64,000 nt of DNA. Source: Parietaria judaica (taxonomy: Eukaryota; Streptophyta; Magnoliopsida; Rosales; Urticaceae). Numbering within the stretch: position 1 is the first letter of the stretch; the number at the start of each line of letters is the position of its first letter. The notes under the pieces were generated by a model, which did no database searches, was not told the origin of the DNA, and saw only the letters and a list, made by a program, of their open reading frames with translations. The DNA lies in assembly GCA_954871525.1 (NCBI GenBank), contig OX940863.1, positions 22,022,001 to 22,086,000 of the forward strand, written 5' to 3'. Made by a program: the position numbers and the translations under genes. Below, in pieces: positions 1-11,175 of the stretch.

Positions 1-416
1 ACTTAGTCACATTAATGACCTTATACGATTAATGGGCTCTCACCCAGTTGATCAGGTCACGGACATTTTAAGTTCATTTATTATGATTATTAATTCTTCC
101 TCACATTGATTCTGTTGTGATAATAATAACATAATTGTATCCTTTATGAACTAAGGAATCAACATTCTATTTTACTCTACCAGAAACTATAATAAGATTA
201 ACATAATAAGCATCATTTTTATTCAACGACTTGTCATAATCTTTACAAATGGATAAAATATCTTGTTTAAGGACACATATGTCCAACAGCAGGGCCACCG
301 CGGATCCCAATGATGGGGTTTCTAGGGTTTATACACCCGCTACTGGTATATATGTAATGGTTTTAAGTTATTTATTTACAATCGACATCTTATGTGTGAA
401 TTTAACATGTTAATTC

Positions 417-900
417 ATGCTGATTTTGGCATACGAGTGTTTGCCTGGTCTGGCATATGTCTTAGTGGACCCACGGGAGTCTGAGGAGGCACCTCGTATA
501 TGCAAATGGAAAACGCGGCCAGTCGGGAATATCGATCTTCACCGCCTGTCAATTCGAAACGCTATTTTGCATGGGGCGGATCCGAGGGTAGGTTGCTCTA
601 TTATAAATTTAACAATATCAACTATTATTTGGGAAAATAACTATACTCTTTAATTTGCGGGGACAATTGAGTGTACTCATTCCTACGGAGATGGAAGTTG
701 CGTTGCCGCATATAAACTCCCTAGATCATCCCCTTGTTCGTCGACCCCCATGTTAGAGATGCTCGTGCAGGCATTGGAACGTGGTGAAAAGATCGTCCAG
801 CGACCGCGGGATCCGCTGCCACCGCCACCTCCACCGTCACAGCCACCGGAGTCCGATGAAGCTACTTCTTCTAGTAGTTCGAGTTGGGCACAATTAAATT
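417..900 (+). pseudogene. ULP1/DUF1985-type MULE ORF fragment
   Basis: An open frame from about 417 to 600 reads LAYECLPGLA, then a stretch ending PRICKWK. This is like the conserved helix of plant DUF1985/DUF287-type ORFs (pattern: WAYE-P-L ... PRIL-W) found in ULP1-protease MULEs. A GT donor-like site follows at about 590. A second stretch (about 675-755) reads VLIPTEMEVALPHINSLDHP before a stop, and a proline-rich, Ser-rich low-complexity tail (about 755-900) follows. No protease catalytic triad is visible. I read it as the decayed interior of a MULE rather than a host gene. The family call rests on motif resemblance only. Confidence 0.33.
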
Positions 901-939
901 TAAACTATGTTTTGGACTAGTATGTTTAATATTACCGTT

Positions 940-1460
940 ATCAATTAGTCGTGTATTTAAACTATATTTTGATTCCTGCTAGTAGTATTTAAATTCCCGC
1001 TAGTAGTATTTCAATTCCCGTTATTAATTACACTTGTTAATTTAATTCCCGCAACATTAATGTTATTACCGCTAGTAAATTTGTTATTACCGCTATAGAT
1101 GTTGTGCTACCGCTATCAATATTCAGTGTAAATTAAATATAGCGGTATACATATACATATAAAATACGAATATGTATGCCGGGATAAATGATAATATTAT
1201 GTAGAATAACGAGTTTACTTCTCCCGCGCTATTTTTTTGTTCTCTTTTCCTTTTGTCTTCTTTTCTGGGATAAATATTAAAATTAATTGTAGGATAAATA
1301 TTAAAATTAATGACGAGCATATATGGCGGTATAAATATAAAAATCATATAGCGGTTTTGCAGTAAAATGACGAGCAAATATGGCGGTATATAGATTATAT
1401 AAAGTATTAATGACAAAATTGTAAGATAAATAAGTAGTTTATAATAAGCAAATAAAAAAA
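940..1460. repeat. Degenerate short repeats around CCGCTA / AGCGGTAT
   Basis: Between 970 and 1120 the motif ATTCCCGCTAGTAGTATTT and shortened forms (ACCGCTAGTA, ACCGCTATAG, ACCGCTATCA) recur every 20-35 bp. From about 1138 to 1400 the complementary form (ATAGCGGTATA, TGGCGGTATA) recurs, so the two halves are roughly inverted. An open frame through this stretch is hydrophobic low-complexity translation and I do not call it a gene. Subterminal repeats of a DNA transposon would look like this, but I could not define ends. Confidence 0.4.
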
Positions 1461-1664
1461 ATATTAAAAAGTCAATATACAGACACCTCGCCATTTAAAA
1501 AAAAAAAAAAACACACAGACATCTCAAACAAAAACATCCAAACTAAAAGCTAATATGGAATCCAACAACAAGCTGTGTGCATAGAACTTCGCCCGAATGC
1601 CCCTCGCCAAGATCATCGCTTCTCTACGATTACGATGTATGAAAAGCTCTTGAACTAGAGTTAC

Positions 1665-1980
1665 ATTATTTCAAAGCTGATATTTATTTAATAATTTTGA
1701 AAATTACAATTGTTAGAAGGTAATTCGGTAGTTACAAATCATATGTGTTTACAAGTGTTTACAAGTAATTAAAATTACTTAATATATTTTTAATATGATT
1801 AAATTGTAAACATAGTTACACAATTGTAATTTGAGTTACATAAAGATAACTGCAGTTACACTTATGTAACTGCAATTACCTTTATGTAACTCCAGCTACA
1901 GAAAAGTAATTGTAGTTACATAATGGTAACTGTAGTTACAAAAAGGTAATTCTAGTTACATAATGGTATCTGCAGTTATT
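1665..1980. repeat. Single unit of the MULE TAACTNNAGTTAC repeat
   Basis: This stretch matches one unit of the tandem array at 13740-15140. It shares the phrases TTATTTCAAA, TTTTGAAAATTACAATTG, GGTAGTTAC and CATATGTGTTTACAAGTG, followed by a ladder of GTAACTGCAGTTAC-like short palindromes. It therefore marks a second, decayed member of the MULE family found intact at 11488-16287. Confidence 0.6.
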
Positions 1981-2201
1981 TATTTGGTATTCGGAGCAAC
2001 TCGTTGCTTGAAGTCAAAGAAATGTCCAAATGGACCAGTCCGAAAACTCTTCCACCAGGCTGGACGGAGAGCAAGCAAACTCTTCACAAATTCGATTGTC
2101 TCGAAACGTCGAAATGTATTATGCTTCAGTCCATGTCTTCCTCTTTCATGTGGTATAAGGAACTGCAATAACGTAGATGTAATTCCAAAACCAAGAAACA
2201 A
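1980..2201 (-). pseudogene. DUF1985-like fragment in MULE relic
   Basis: The minus-strand frame contains LRPAWWKSFRTGPFGHFFDF. This is like the start of DUF1985 domains in ULP1-type transposon proteins, where a basic helix is followed by F-R-x-x-x-F-G-H-F-L-D. Nothing like the rest of the domain follows, and the frame ends in repeat sequence. It lies beside the MULE repeat unit at 1665-1980. I infer that it is the remains of a transposon-encoded or captured ORF. The opposite-strand ORF over the same bases has no recognisable feature. Confidence 0.3.
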
Positions 2202-2955
2202 ATATCAATACGTATCATTTTTAAGATATGTAGTTTCAATTTCAATTTAAATATTTCAAGAAACAAATATGAAACTCCCGCAAGGCATTTGACAGGTCAA
2301 ACCCAAATCTGTCTTCAGAAGTGCTAAATGCATACTTACCGGATATAACAATAGTTGATTAAGAAAGACTGAAAGTTTAAAATTCACAAGGCAGAGACAA
2401 CAAAAAAGAAAACTGAATAAATCAAAACATGTCATTGAAATCCACTATACCAAAAATTTCACGGACGCTAACTTATCTGTGCAATAGATGAAGAAAAAAT
2501 AACGCATCACTTATCACCAAGAAATGCAAAACTAATATCAATCCATGCATTTCTACACACAATATCGTGAATTCGTGACACCAAACCAAGCAATCCTCAT
2601 ATAAAGCTTTATTATTTCACAATTAAATACCGGAATGCCGATTTGAGATCTATTAAATACTCTATAAACTAACTAAACTTCTCCTTCTTCGAAGTGTAAT
2701 CCCTAAAAAAATTAAGAAGTCTTTTTTAGTAGAAATCAAGCAAAACGAAACAAAAAGTTCAGAGGCAAATTTTATTCCCACAAGCAAGAACATATTCGTT
2801 CGTCCATGAATCCCATAAAAGATTTTGTTCCACAAACAACAAGAATCTCCTTTTATCTTCACTCTCCTTTAGCATTTACTTCCCATTCTCAGCTTCTTAT
2901 ATAAACCCTAACACGTTAAGCAGAGCAACACAGAAAATCACCAAATCAAGACAAA
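2202..2955. other. Non-coding stretch, no gene seen
   Basis: AT-rich sequence with no recognisable protein, RNA or repeat boundary. At its right end TATATAAACC (about 2898-2908) sits some 50 bases ahead of the ATG at 2956 and could be a TATA box for that small ORF. Confidence 0.4.
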
Positions 2956-3094
2956 AATGGATTCAACAAGAAGAAGAGCAACAATCAGAATCGACTACAT
3001 TGCATTGATGATAGCTCACATCCTCGTTTCACCGATAGCGATGCTCGCTCAATGCAGTAAGAACACGATTTCAAATTTCAAATTCCAGATTTGA
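2956..3094 (+). CDS. Small ORF or first exon with signal-anchor-like segment
   Basis: An ATG in good plant context (AAAAATGG) opens a 45-codon frame beginning MDSTRRRATIRIDYIALMIA and continuing HILVSPIAMLAQC, a basic N-terminus followed by a hydrophobic segment. TATATAAACCCTA lies about 50 bases upstream, so promoter, leader and start are correctly spaced. The codons run into a donor-like CA|GTAAGA at about 3057, so this may be the first exon of a gene whose remaining exons are absent. It lies inside a MULE relic (right end at 3694), so capture of a gene 5' end is the simplest reading. I do not recognise the family. Confidence 0.3.
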
Positions 3095-3625
3095 AAACAC
3101 TCGAAATATCAAGAACTTCACAAATTGTCGCTTCGAAACACGCAGAGTCAGAATCTAATCACACACAGGTCAACGCATGCGAATCAAGAAAAATATTGTA
3201 ACGATTTTCCCAAATATCTGATGAAGCAAGATCGTCCATGAATGGAAATCAAATTTGAAATAACACACACACACATATGACATGCCTGATTCTGCAAAGC
3301 CTCTGAAACTTCAAAATCTGATAGAGAGAGAAATTAGAAAACTAACAACAAAAAAGATGATTACCCCTGCGATTGCGGAGGAGATGAGCTCGTCAAGCTA
3401 TGGCAACACCGAGCATTGAGGAGAGAGAGATAGATATGAAGATGGCAGCACCGAGAGCGCGTCAATGGCGATAGAGGAATTAGGGTTCGAGATAAGGTCG
3501 TCGGCGATCGAAGAGTCGAGAGAGAGCCCGTCGGCGATTGCAGAGTGAGCGAGGAACCGATTGCAAAGTGAGGAACCGATTGCAGAGCGAGAGTGGAATT
3601 GAGAGATGAGAGAATGAGTATGGTA
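3095..3625. other. Putative captured non-coding sequence in MULE relic
   Basis: AT-rich up to about 3350, then GC-richer purine-rich sequence with repeats of the type GTCGGCGAT and GAGTGAGCGAGGAACCGAT (about 3490-3590). It resembles a plant 5' UTR or first-exon region, as often acquired by Pack-MULEs, but no frame of recognisable protein is present. Confidence 0.3.
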
Positions 3626-3626
3626 T

Positions 3627-3694
3627 GAATTATATCAAACCTCGAGTATTTTTTTAAATAGTTTGATCGGAACTGAGTATTTTGCTAATACACC
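3627..3694. mobile_element. Right terminal inverted repeat of a decayed MULE
   Basis: Read outward from the right end, this ends in GGTGTATTAGCAAAATACTC and continues with CTATTTAAAAAAATACTCGAGG. It matches the termini of the intact MULE at 11488-16287 (GGGCTTATTAGCAAAATACT and GGGATTATTAACAAAATACT). No matching left end is visible upstream, so the left side is lost, diverged or outside the window. Confidence 0.6.
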
Positions 3695-4117
3695 GTATTC
3701 AAAATTGGAAAAACTTACTACAATCATATTAAAAGTAAAGTTAGGAGTATAAATGCGAATTACCGACAAATTTATTATAACTAAATAATGGGTGAAGACG
3801 GCATAGTTGGAGCATACTCAACAAGGTATACCGATTTTGATGCAAAAACTTGTCGTAGAACACGGCACATACACATCCTTACAAAAATAAAATTGGGTAT
3901 TTAGCGTCGATACCCCCGCAACTTTGAGTATACTTGCAATTAGCACCCTCAACTTCGAAAATACAACTATAGTTAGATAATAACAAGAATGCTATGTGCA
4001 CTAAAAAAAGGAAAGAGGATCTGATGAAAGAAAACTCAGACATTTCAATGTTACTATGGAAAATTGATTAGGAACAAAACCGAAAGCATATTTGACGGTT
4101 AACCGAGTCCATGCACG
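3695..4117. other. 3' flank of phosphatidylinositol synthase gene
   Basis: Downstream region of the minus-strand gene that ends at 4118. It probably holds its 3' UTR and terminator. I saw no convincing polyadenylation signal or further gene. Confidence 0.4.
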
Positions 4118-4373
4118 CTAAGCTTTCTGCTTTTTCTCGATATCGTATAGCACGCACACATCCGCCGCCGTCTTCAACTGAATTTTCAAAACATTACAAA
4201 TCAGACTGCCTCGTGTATAGATATCATTAATCAATGATTAGGAGTACATTTTATACCCTAATTGTAGCTAATAATAATAATAATAATTAGCGATAATAAC
4301 TAAATATTACGCTCCCTAACTTTCTCTACTTCTAATTTATCATATATATATATATATAATCCAACACCCACAG

Positions 4374-4412
<39 letters not shown>

Positions 4413-7400
4413 CATGAGAAGAGTGCACAAGTGATTCCGTGATGTTAACAAAAATAAGATGTATAGTTAACTAAACCGACATCGTCAAGATACCATACGT
4501 TTATAAGTTTCCCGGTTCGAGAACAAGCTAAGAACCTAAGCTAAAATTTACCTTTATTTAACCATGAGGACCGGGATAATGTTACATACGTAGCAATTAG
4601 GAGGATTTTGGGATATTTACTTGGATTATTTAGAATAACTATTTAATTAACTCTTGCGATTTTAATTATGTATTACTAATTAATTTGTTTAGGATTCGGT
4701 TAATTATGTTTCAAGAGGTTATTTATTTTATTTTTTTTGTCACCCATTAGATTGTAATTCTTCAGTCTATTTAAGAGACCTCATGTTAATGGGTGAAAAA
4801 AAATAAAATAAATAACCTCTTGAAACATACAACTTTAACTCTCTTATGAGAAAGGAGAAAGGAGAAAGGAGAAAGGAGAAAGGAGATACGGCTTCGTGAA
4901 GATAAGACTGAAAAATTAAACGCCCCCGTTTAACTAACGATTTGGGTTGTAACAAATACGAGAACTTTTCAACGCAGAAAATAATCCTAAGAGATTAATC
5001 TGCCCTCAGCAGTATGTTTGACGAGTGTTTATTAATTAAATTATAATTTTATTTATGTTTTAGGTCATTGGGGGTGTTTTCGGTAGTTTGTAGAGATTGG
5101 GGTTTCCTAATCCCTATATTAGGCGTCAATCCAAGGGGAGACCGCAAGTTAGTTTTGGCATATTGTCTTGTGAGAGCTATGGCCTCGTTTTCAAAGGAAC
5201 AGCTGATATGTTTGTAGTTCGGTTCTACTTATTCGATAAAAATATTCAGGGATTCATCTCTTCGGTAAATTTCTGCTGGTTCGTGTTTACTTATTAGCGA
5301 GGATATTGTCATAGTCCTAACATCTTTATCTTTTTTGTCCTTTACCCTAAATCAGATTTCAAAGATATTTATTTACCATGCACTAGCAATTACATAAATA
5401 ATAATGAGAATATAATTACCTGTATTAAATTTACAGCTTGCTTGACCGCCCATCCGAATAAACTCAAGATAATTAGAACAGAGTTATCTGCCTTTATTGA
5501 ACTTGTCAAAACCTGTAAGAAGAAGCCACCATTCACATATGAAGTTGTCGGAGAAACCATTTTTGCACGATTCTAGGAAATCTTAATTTAAGCACTTACG
5601 TCCATCAAATTCTCAGTTTGGTTATTTGCGAGATGAAACAGCAATATGTAAAGAACCTGCGACGACAAATCAAATGCGATTATGAGACCAAACAAAACAA
5701 AAAATTGAAACAAACAAACAAAACCACATTACCTCGCAAGCAATGCAGCAATAGGCCATAAACATCCGGTTTCCGTAATATAGCTTTAAAAGAAAATTAG
5801 TGCTGTCTTTTACATCCTTGTGGCTAGCTTTTCCTGACAAGAAAGTGCTGATAGAAAATGCACAAATATAAATATAATTATGTGTTATGACTGGTATATA
5901 TATATATATATTTTTTTTAAAGAAACATCGATTATATTAATAGAAATAAATTACAATGCAACTATGCAAGGCTAGAGAATGGTTTAAGATCAACCATTCC
6001 AATAATCGGTTTGGCTATGTAGACCATAACTCTACCATAAGAAAGAACCATAGTAGTAATAAAATATGATGTTATCCAATGTTTCAAGTACATATTAGTG
6101 AGTTATTTTTTGTAAGCAGCATTGCAGCAACAAGGGAAACATAAGGAGAACTTAATCTCTCCTATTTAGTGGCGCCAAGGGCTTTGTACCGCTTTTATGT
6201 TTCGTTTAGTCAGTCCACTCAATACATAGAGCTTGCCCGATTTCGAGAAAACGGTTCTTTGTTATTCGGTTTCTTTATTCAATATAATCATCGGGAATTC
6301 ATCTCTCCTAAATTCCCATTGGTACATGTTTATTTCGGTTATTATGGCAAAAGAACTCATAAAGCAATATGAATAGCTCAAAGTATACCTGTACATCTGC
6401 ATCCAGTGGCTGGAAATATCTAGGGCAAGCAATGAGATAAAAACCAAACCGGGCCTGCATAAATTACCGTTACGATTTCATAATTATATCGGTTACGTAA
6501 AATATTAAATGCATAACGAGATTATGAAGAGATTTTTACCGGTATACTTGGGAAAGAATGACCAACAGACAAGCCGTGCTGATCCTGCATTGCAACGCAA
6601 AGCATGTGAGGTTAAGATATAAACAAACGTTAGAACATATTAACCATGTATAGGGTTAAAGAAGTTTCACCTATCTGTTACCATGTCTAGGACGGCCCCG
6701 AAGGTAGAAACTGAAACCAGCAAGATGACGAACACAAACATGCCATTACATAACTGATATCTTCTTAAATACCGAGAATCAAATTTGGTTGCAACCATGA
6801 AAAAATACCTTGATTTAATTTGTGAGCACACCAACCATCTATTCCGTCACACACAAAGCTGAAAAGAAAATGCAAATAAAAAATTTAAATATCATTGTCG
6901 TTCCTATCAAGATGTAAAATGAAGAAAACAAACTTAAACAAAAACAATAAAAGCTCCTGAAGGAATTATTCTTACCTGAGAATATACAGAGCCAAGAAGA
7001 TCTTCTTATTGGAGAAGCATAGAAAAAAGGCGACGACGTTCATTAGAACCCTTATGTACCCTACAAGAATTGCGGTTTGACATTAGTATATGCCCGTTGG
7101 ATTTGAAGTACCGAAGATCACATGTTTAAACCGATTCAGTTACAAGTTCTTATAACTCAACCATATCGCTACATGCGTAGAATTTCATATTAGGTAATTC
7201 GTTATTTAATTCCATTGTTTTGTCGTTTCATTATGCTTATGTGTTAGGCTTTATTAATGCCGGGTCCGCTCCCACCTTAAGCTATCAAAAAGGTCTGTAT
7301 AACCAATAATCATTCACATAAACATAAACATAATTTCTCTCGAAAAGGGGGAAATCAGGTTTGGTGAAGATTGGTAGAGCCCCCGTCTCGAGAACGATTA

Positions 7401-7667
7401 TATGCCGCGACACAGATAATACTCATAGCTCTATTAAAACAAGTAAACAACTTCAAATTGTAAGCAGCAAAACATCCCTAACATCTGCAATTTTTCAGAC
7501 AAAAATCTTCCTATATCCGAATGAAGATGTCGAATTATATATATATACACACACATGCATATATACAATAATAAATTGCAATACTACCGACCAATGATAT
7601 TGGGAACGTAAAGGTACACAGACAGCTTCCTCAGCCTCTTCGGTCTTGATGTCGATTTTTCCGCCAT
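4118..7667 (-). CDS. PIS1: CDP-diacylglycerol--inositol 3-phosphatidyltransferase
   Basis: Makes phosphatidylinositol from CDP-diacylglycerol and myo-inositol in the ER membrane. Ten exons with GT-AG junctions: 7592-7667, 6976-7060, 6809-6858, 6671-6710, 6540-6584, 6389-6454, 5733-5847, 5600-5656, 5420-5512, 4118-4177. They sum to 687 nt, 228 aa, against about 227 aa for the Arabidopsis enzyme, and every junction keeps frame. The start is MAEKSTSRPKRLRKLSVYLY. The CDP-alcohol phosphotransferase motif spans residues 58-83: D58, D61, G62, A65, G75, D79 and D83 are present, but the Arg expected at 66 is His (codon CAC, 6822-6824). Other landmarks are SLLALDISSHWMQMY and FGWAVKQAVNLIQ, and the gene ends KKQKA. 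Intron 9 is 1242 nt with AT repeats and a 40-bp hairpin. Identity is near certain; activity is less so because of His66. Confidence 0.93.
4346..4406. repeat. (AT)n microsatellites in PIS intron 9
   Basis: Two dinucleotide tracts of alternating TA, about 4346-4359 and 4380-4406, separated by a short unique stretch. Both are inside the ninth intron. Confidence 0.8.
4708..4826. repeat. Hairpin with about 40-bp arms in PIS intron 9
   Basis: Arms 4708-4748 and 4788-4826 are near-perfect inverted copies (GTTTCAAGAGGTTATTTATT against its complement; each inner end is CACCCATT or AATGGGTG). The loop is about 39 nt. It is followed at about 4851-4885 by five copies of a 7-mer, GGAGAAA. The size and form fit a fold-back MITE or a stem in the pre-mRNA. 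Confidence 0.65.
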
Positions 7668-8540
7668 CGACACTCTCTGCTACTTCAACAACTGCATAGA
7701 ACGAATGCATTGAGTTAAAAATTCAACTCCAAACGTCTTCCAATCAAACTCGCATTACACAAAAAACCCACTTCGAATACTCGCTGCAAATCACGAAACA
7801 CGAACGAATACTCGGTTTTCCAGAGCAAAGCTCGAATTTTATTAATAAAAAACTTGAGGAAAATTCGCAAATCACTTTAGCTTAAATAAGCTAGGGTTTA
7901 AACCGAAAGCTATAAAAAAGGAAACTAAATCCTAAAATCTCGATAATTAATAATAAATAATAAAACTTAAAATAAACAATAAATAAATCGCAGCAATCTC
8001 GTTATTTCTTGTTGCTTGGGTCCCACGCGTCCAAGAAAGTAAGACCGATCATCTGGGCATCAGAGATTGAGATTGGTTCCACTTCATTCCAATCTAAGGC
8101 AAATACCCACAAAGCTTATTTATTCCTGTAATGGTGGACCAGTCTTGGAATCTGAAGAAAGTCCGAGGCTGCACACTCGAAACACTTATTCCCAAGTTCA
8201 AAATCTGAAATTGCAATTCAATTGGGATTAGGGTTTGGACAATTACCGGAGCAAATGGAGTCGATCTGATCTCACTGAGAGGAGAAGCCAAGGAAGGAGA
8301 TTTCCTCACTCCTCACCTCACACACAAATCTATTTACTTATATCTAATCAAAATGAGAAATATCTATTTAATTTTATGGATTTAATAAAATAAAAAAACT
8401 AAAACTAAAACTAAGAAGAAGGGTGTTTTCGTAAAAATGGAAGTATATTTTTATATATAATATTTATAAATTAGTTCCAAAAATCGACCGAACTCTAAAT
8501 CGGAATCCGGGAACTAACCGGCTTTGGGTAATTTCCTATG
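7668..8540 (-). promoter_or_regulatory. Leader, leader intron and promoter region of PIS gene
   Basis: Upstream of the ATG (7667) an acceptor TTCTATGCAG ends at about 7693, so the 5' UTR is probably split. A matching donor CCG|GTAATTG lies at about 8243, giving a leader intron of about 550 nt and a first non-coding exon starting near 8330. A leader intron is common in plant housekeeping genes. No clear TATA box is seen. The stretch from 8340 to 8540 is AT-rich spacer up to the Pack-MULE target site. Confidence 0.4.
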
Positions 8541-8949
8541 GAAAACTTCATAAAACATCCCTCAAAACACAATAAATTATTTTATTACATCTCAAAACAT
8601 CATAATTGAAAATACATCCTTTTCAAATTTGGTGGTACAAAAATACCCCTAACTTAACCCAACAACATCTTAACTATAGTTACCCAAACATTTCATTTCC
8701 CTCTCTCCCACTCTCTATCATCTACCTTCTTTCCTTCTCTCTATCATCCTTTTAGAATAACACAATAGATTCTCACTTCTTTTTTGTTCTCAAGATGATC
8801 ACATTTTTTTAGGGTTAAGATTATGAGGTAAATAATGATTTAGTAACCAAATAAATTTATTTTTTCGCTCTAACAAGTTATAAGGTTCATTTCTATGGTT
8901 TTTACGTAGGATTTCGAGAGAGAAAACGCAGAAAGTCAAAAAAAAATTA

Positions 8950-9960
8950 ACCTCGGATGAACAGTAAAAATGGTTGCGGAGATGGAGTCCAAAATATTGG
9001 ACATTTTTATGTCTTTAATATTGGACAATTTGTGACTTGAATTTTTGGTCAAATGTATCGTGAATATTGGACACAAACTGTCCTGAAATTTGGACACCAA
9101 ATGTCTCGAATATTGGACTATATTTTACGGGAATTTTGGACAATTAATAAAATTACTTTTTCTAGTTTTTTCAGATCTTTTTTTCACTGTCCATTGTATC
9201 ACCTCACTCATCATCATCACACTGTCATCAATGGGTATGATTGTTTTAAATATTATCAACGTTTGTATGTATTAGTTATTAGTGTTTTATAACATTTTTT
9301 ATTTGTTTGTGGCTTCGTAGACCCATCAAAAACGGCAGGCGAAGGGTCTTGGACATAACCGAATTACATGCAAGTCTAGAGGATGAATATATAAAAGTAA
9401 GCCTCTCGCTTTTGCTTGTTATTAATTGTTAAGTATTTTTTTAACCAATTTTATTTACGTAGGTCGAGTCTTCTATGGAAAAGCAATTTTTTGAGGAGGT
9501 CTAGTATGGAATGGAAATCCAATATTTTGTTGTTATCATAATACGATGTTATATTATTTGCAAAAAATTATGATGGGCGGTGTCTTGTAATTTGAACGCA
9601 AAATAGATCCCAGTATATTGTCCTGAAATATTGTCAATTACCGTCTTTTATTTTGGACATTATTTTTCTTGAATTAGGACATATTTATTTTGGACATTAT
9701 TGTTGTTGAATTTGGACATATCGCGTCCGTAATACAGGACATTTGTTGTCCGGAAAAATGGTTATAACATCCTGAAATAAGGACATCACCCAAGAAAATT
9801 CGTGAAATAATCCCTTAAATAATGCATACAATATTTTGGATATTTGCGGGTCCTGAAATATGGATATTTATTGTCCTGAAAATTCGACATATTTCGTCCT
9901 GAAATGAAGACATATTTCGTCCAGAAATGAAGACATATAAATTTCTGAAATATGGTTATA
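8950..9960. repeat. Degenerate ATTTTGGACA / TGTCCTGAAAT repeats inside Pack-MULE 1
   Basis: From about 8990 to 9140 and 9600 to 9960 short phrases such as AATATTGGACA, GAATTTGGACA, TTGTCCTGAAAT and TTCGTCCTGAAATGAAGACA recur at irregular 20-40 bp intervals on both strands. Because GTCC and GGAC are complementary, many pairs form small imperfect palindromes. The middle (9300-9500) is not repetitive. Confidence 0.6.
9318..9385 (+). pseudogene. Possible MULE/FAR1-type zinc-knuckle C-terminal scrap
   Basis: After an acceptor-like GGCTTCGTAG the frame reads THQKRQAKGLGHNRITCKSR and then stops. MuDR/FAR1-type transposases often end with C-x-x-C-x-x-L-G-H-N-R-x-T-C-K. The GLGHNRITCK half fits, but the two leading cysteines are absent. 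It may be what is left of the transposase of an ancestor element. The match is too short to be sure. Confidence 0.3.
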
Positions 9961-9961
9961 A

Positions 9962-10924
9962 CATATATCGAAACTGATGGAACCAGTTTCCTTCACCGGC
10001 CGATCTTAGAATCGGGGCTCTCTTCGGATACTTCTCCAACCAACCCTACAAAAACAAAAGACCAATCAACATAAGAGCACGGTGACGGGGAGATGAGTAA
10101 ATTAAGACCGGACAACTGAGCGAATTACGCACTTGCATCTTGTGATGGAAAAGCGAGCCGATGAAATACGGAAGAGATATGCCCACAGTAGCGGCGGACA
10201 TGATTAGAAGAAAGCCGAAGCCGTAACCGAATGTCATTCCGGCGACCCACATTGACGGCGAAGATGGTATAAAAAAGGTCGGGAATATCGCCACAGAAGC
10301 AAAAACCAGAACCGCAAGCACCGGGGGACTAAACGTCTCTGTTTCCCAATGTATAAGCGGTATTATCTCCTACAAAAAGAAGCTAAATTATTATCACCCA
10401 AAACCATACCAACTTCGCTTGATTCGCTGGTTTCAAATCCACCAGAATATGCATATTTTCCATTACAACCAATCAAAATCCTTATGCTTCCCACATGCTC
10501 ATGATCAGTAAGCTAAAAAATTCAGAAAACTACAGACCAAGGATCATATATGAAACAAAATCCCTAACTAGCTAGAAATCCCCATTTCAAAAAATTATCA
10601 GGAAAATGATGATCTTGCAAGCATAACCAAGGAAGAACCCAAAATAGGAACCACAAATTTTGCAGGGGAAAAAGAAAATCCATACCTTATCCATGAAAAA
10701 GGGCCCAATCCATCTGAAGAACACCCAGGCCAACAAGCCAGCACACGCGAGCACCAGTACCACCACGACCTTCCGGCGATCCCCGGCGCCTATTCCGGCT
10801 CGCATTCCTCCGGTCCGCCGCGCAATTTCACGTAATCTCCGACGCCATTCTCGATGTCTCCGCCGCTCCTGAGCCCCAGCTCCTGCACCACCTCGCCTCG
10901 GCCATTTTTCTCGTCATAGGTCAT
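9962..10924 (-). pseudogene. Captured TVP38/TMEM64 (SNARE-associated) gene fragment
   Basis: Three exons survive: 10686-10924, 10133-10369 and 10045 to about 9962, with their GT-AG introns, so capture was from genomic DNA. Exon 1 starts MTYDEKNGRGEVVQELGLRS, but a one-base frame change near 10800 separates it from the membrane segment VVVLVLACAGLLAWVFF ending GPFFMDK. Exon 2 is the family hallmark: IPSSPSMWVAGMTFGYGFGF, then SLPYFIGSLFHHKMQ. Exon 3 reads GWLEKYPKRAPILRSAGEGN and stops being homologous near 9962, where the repeat begins. About the first half of the usual protein is present. Family members are multi-pass membrane proteins of the endomembrane system. The copy is frameshifted and truncated, so it is not expected to work. 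Confidence 0.82.
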
Positions 10925-11029
10925 CAGAAACTCCCCTCTCTGAAATCCACCCCCGCGAGACGGCGATTCCTCTGTCCTCCCCGGCGATCGCGGTTCCGAA
11001 ACCCTAACCGCACGGAACCTTACGCACAA

Positions 11030-11175
11030 GAAGAAGAAGAAGAAGAAGAAGATACCGTCCGTGAAGGGTTCGACGAGGGTTCGGTGAAGGGTTCGGCGAG
11101 GGTGGGTTCGGTGAGGATTTGATCGATGAGGGTGGGATGGGATGATTTGATCGATGAGGGTTTTGTTTGGGTTGA
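11030..11175. repeat. GAA tract and GGTTCGGTGAG minisatellite in Pack-MULE 1
   Basis: About eight AAG/GAA triplets (11030-11052) are followed by five or so imperfect copies of GAGGGTTCGGTGAAG and GATCGATGAGGGTG. The GC-rich repeats sit just inside the right TIR, upstream of the captured gene start. Confidence 0.6.

Noticed and set aside
1123..1494. 123-codon hydrophobic minus-strand ORF
   Set aside because: Low-complexity Ile/Tyr/Leu/Phe translation of AT-rich short repeats, no domain and no conserved start context.
7693..8243. Possible coding exon upstream of the PIS start
   Set aside because: The usual N-terminus is already encoded from 7667 and full length is reached; the splice sites fit a leader intron better.
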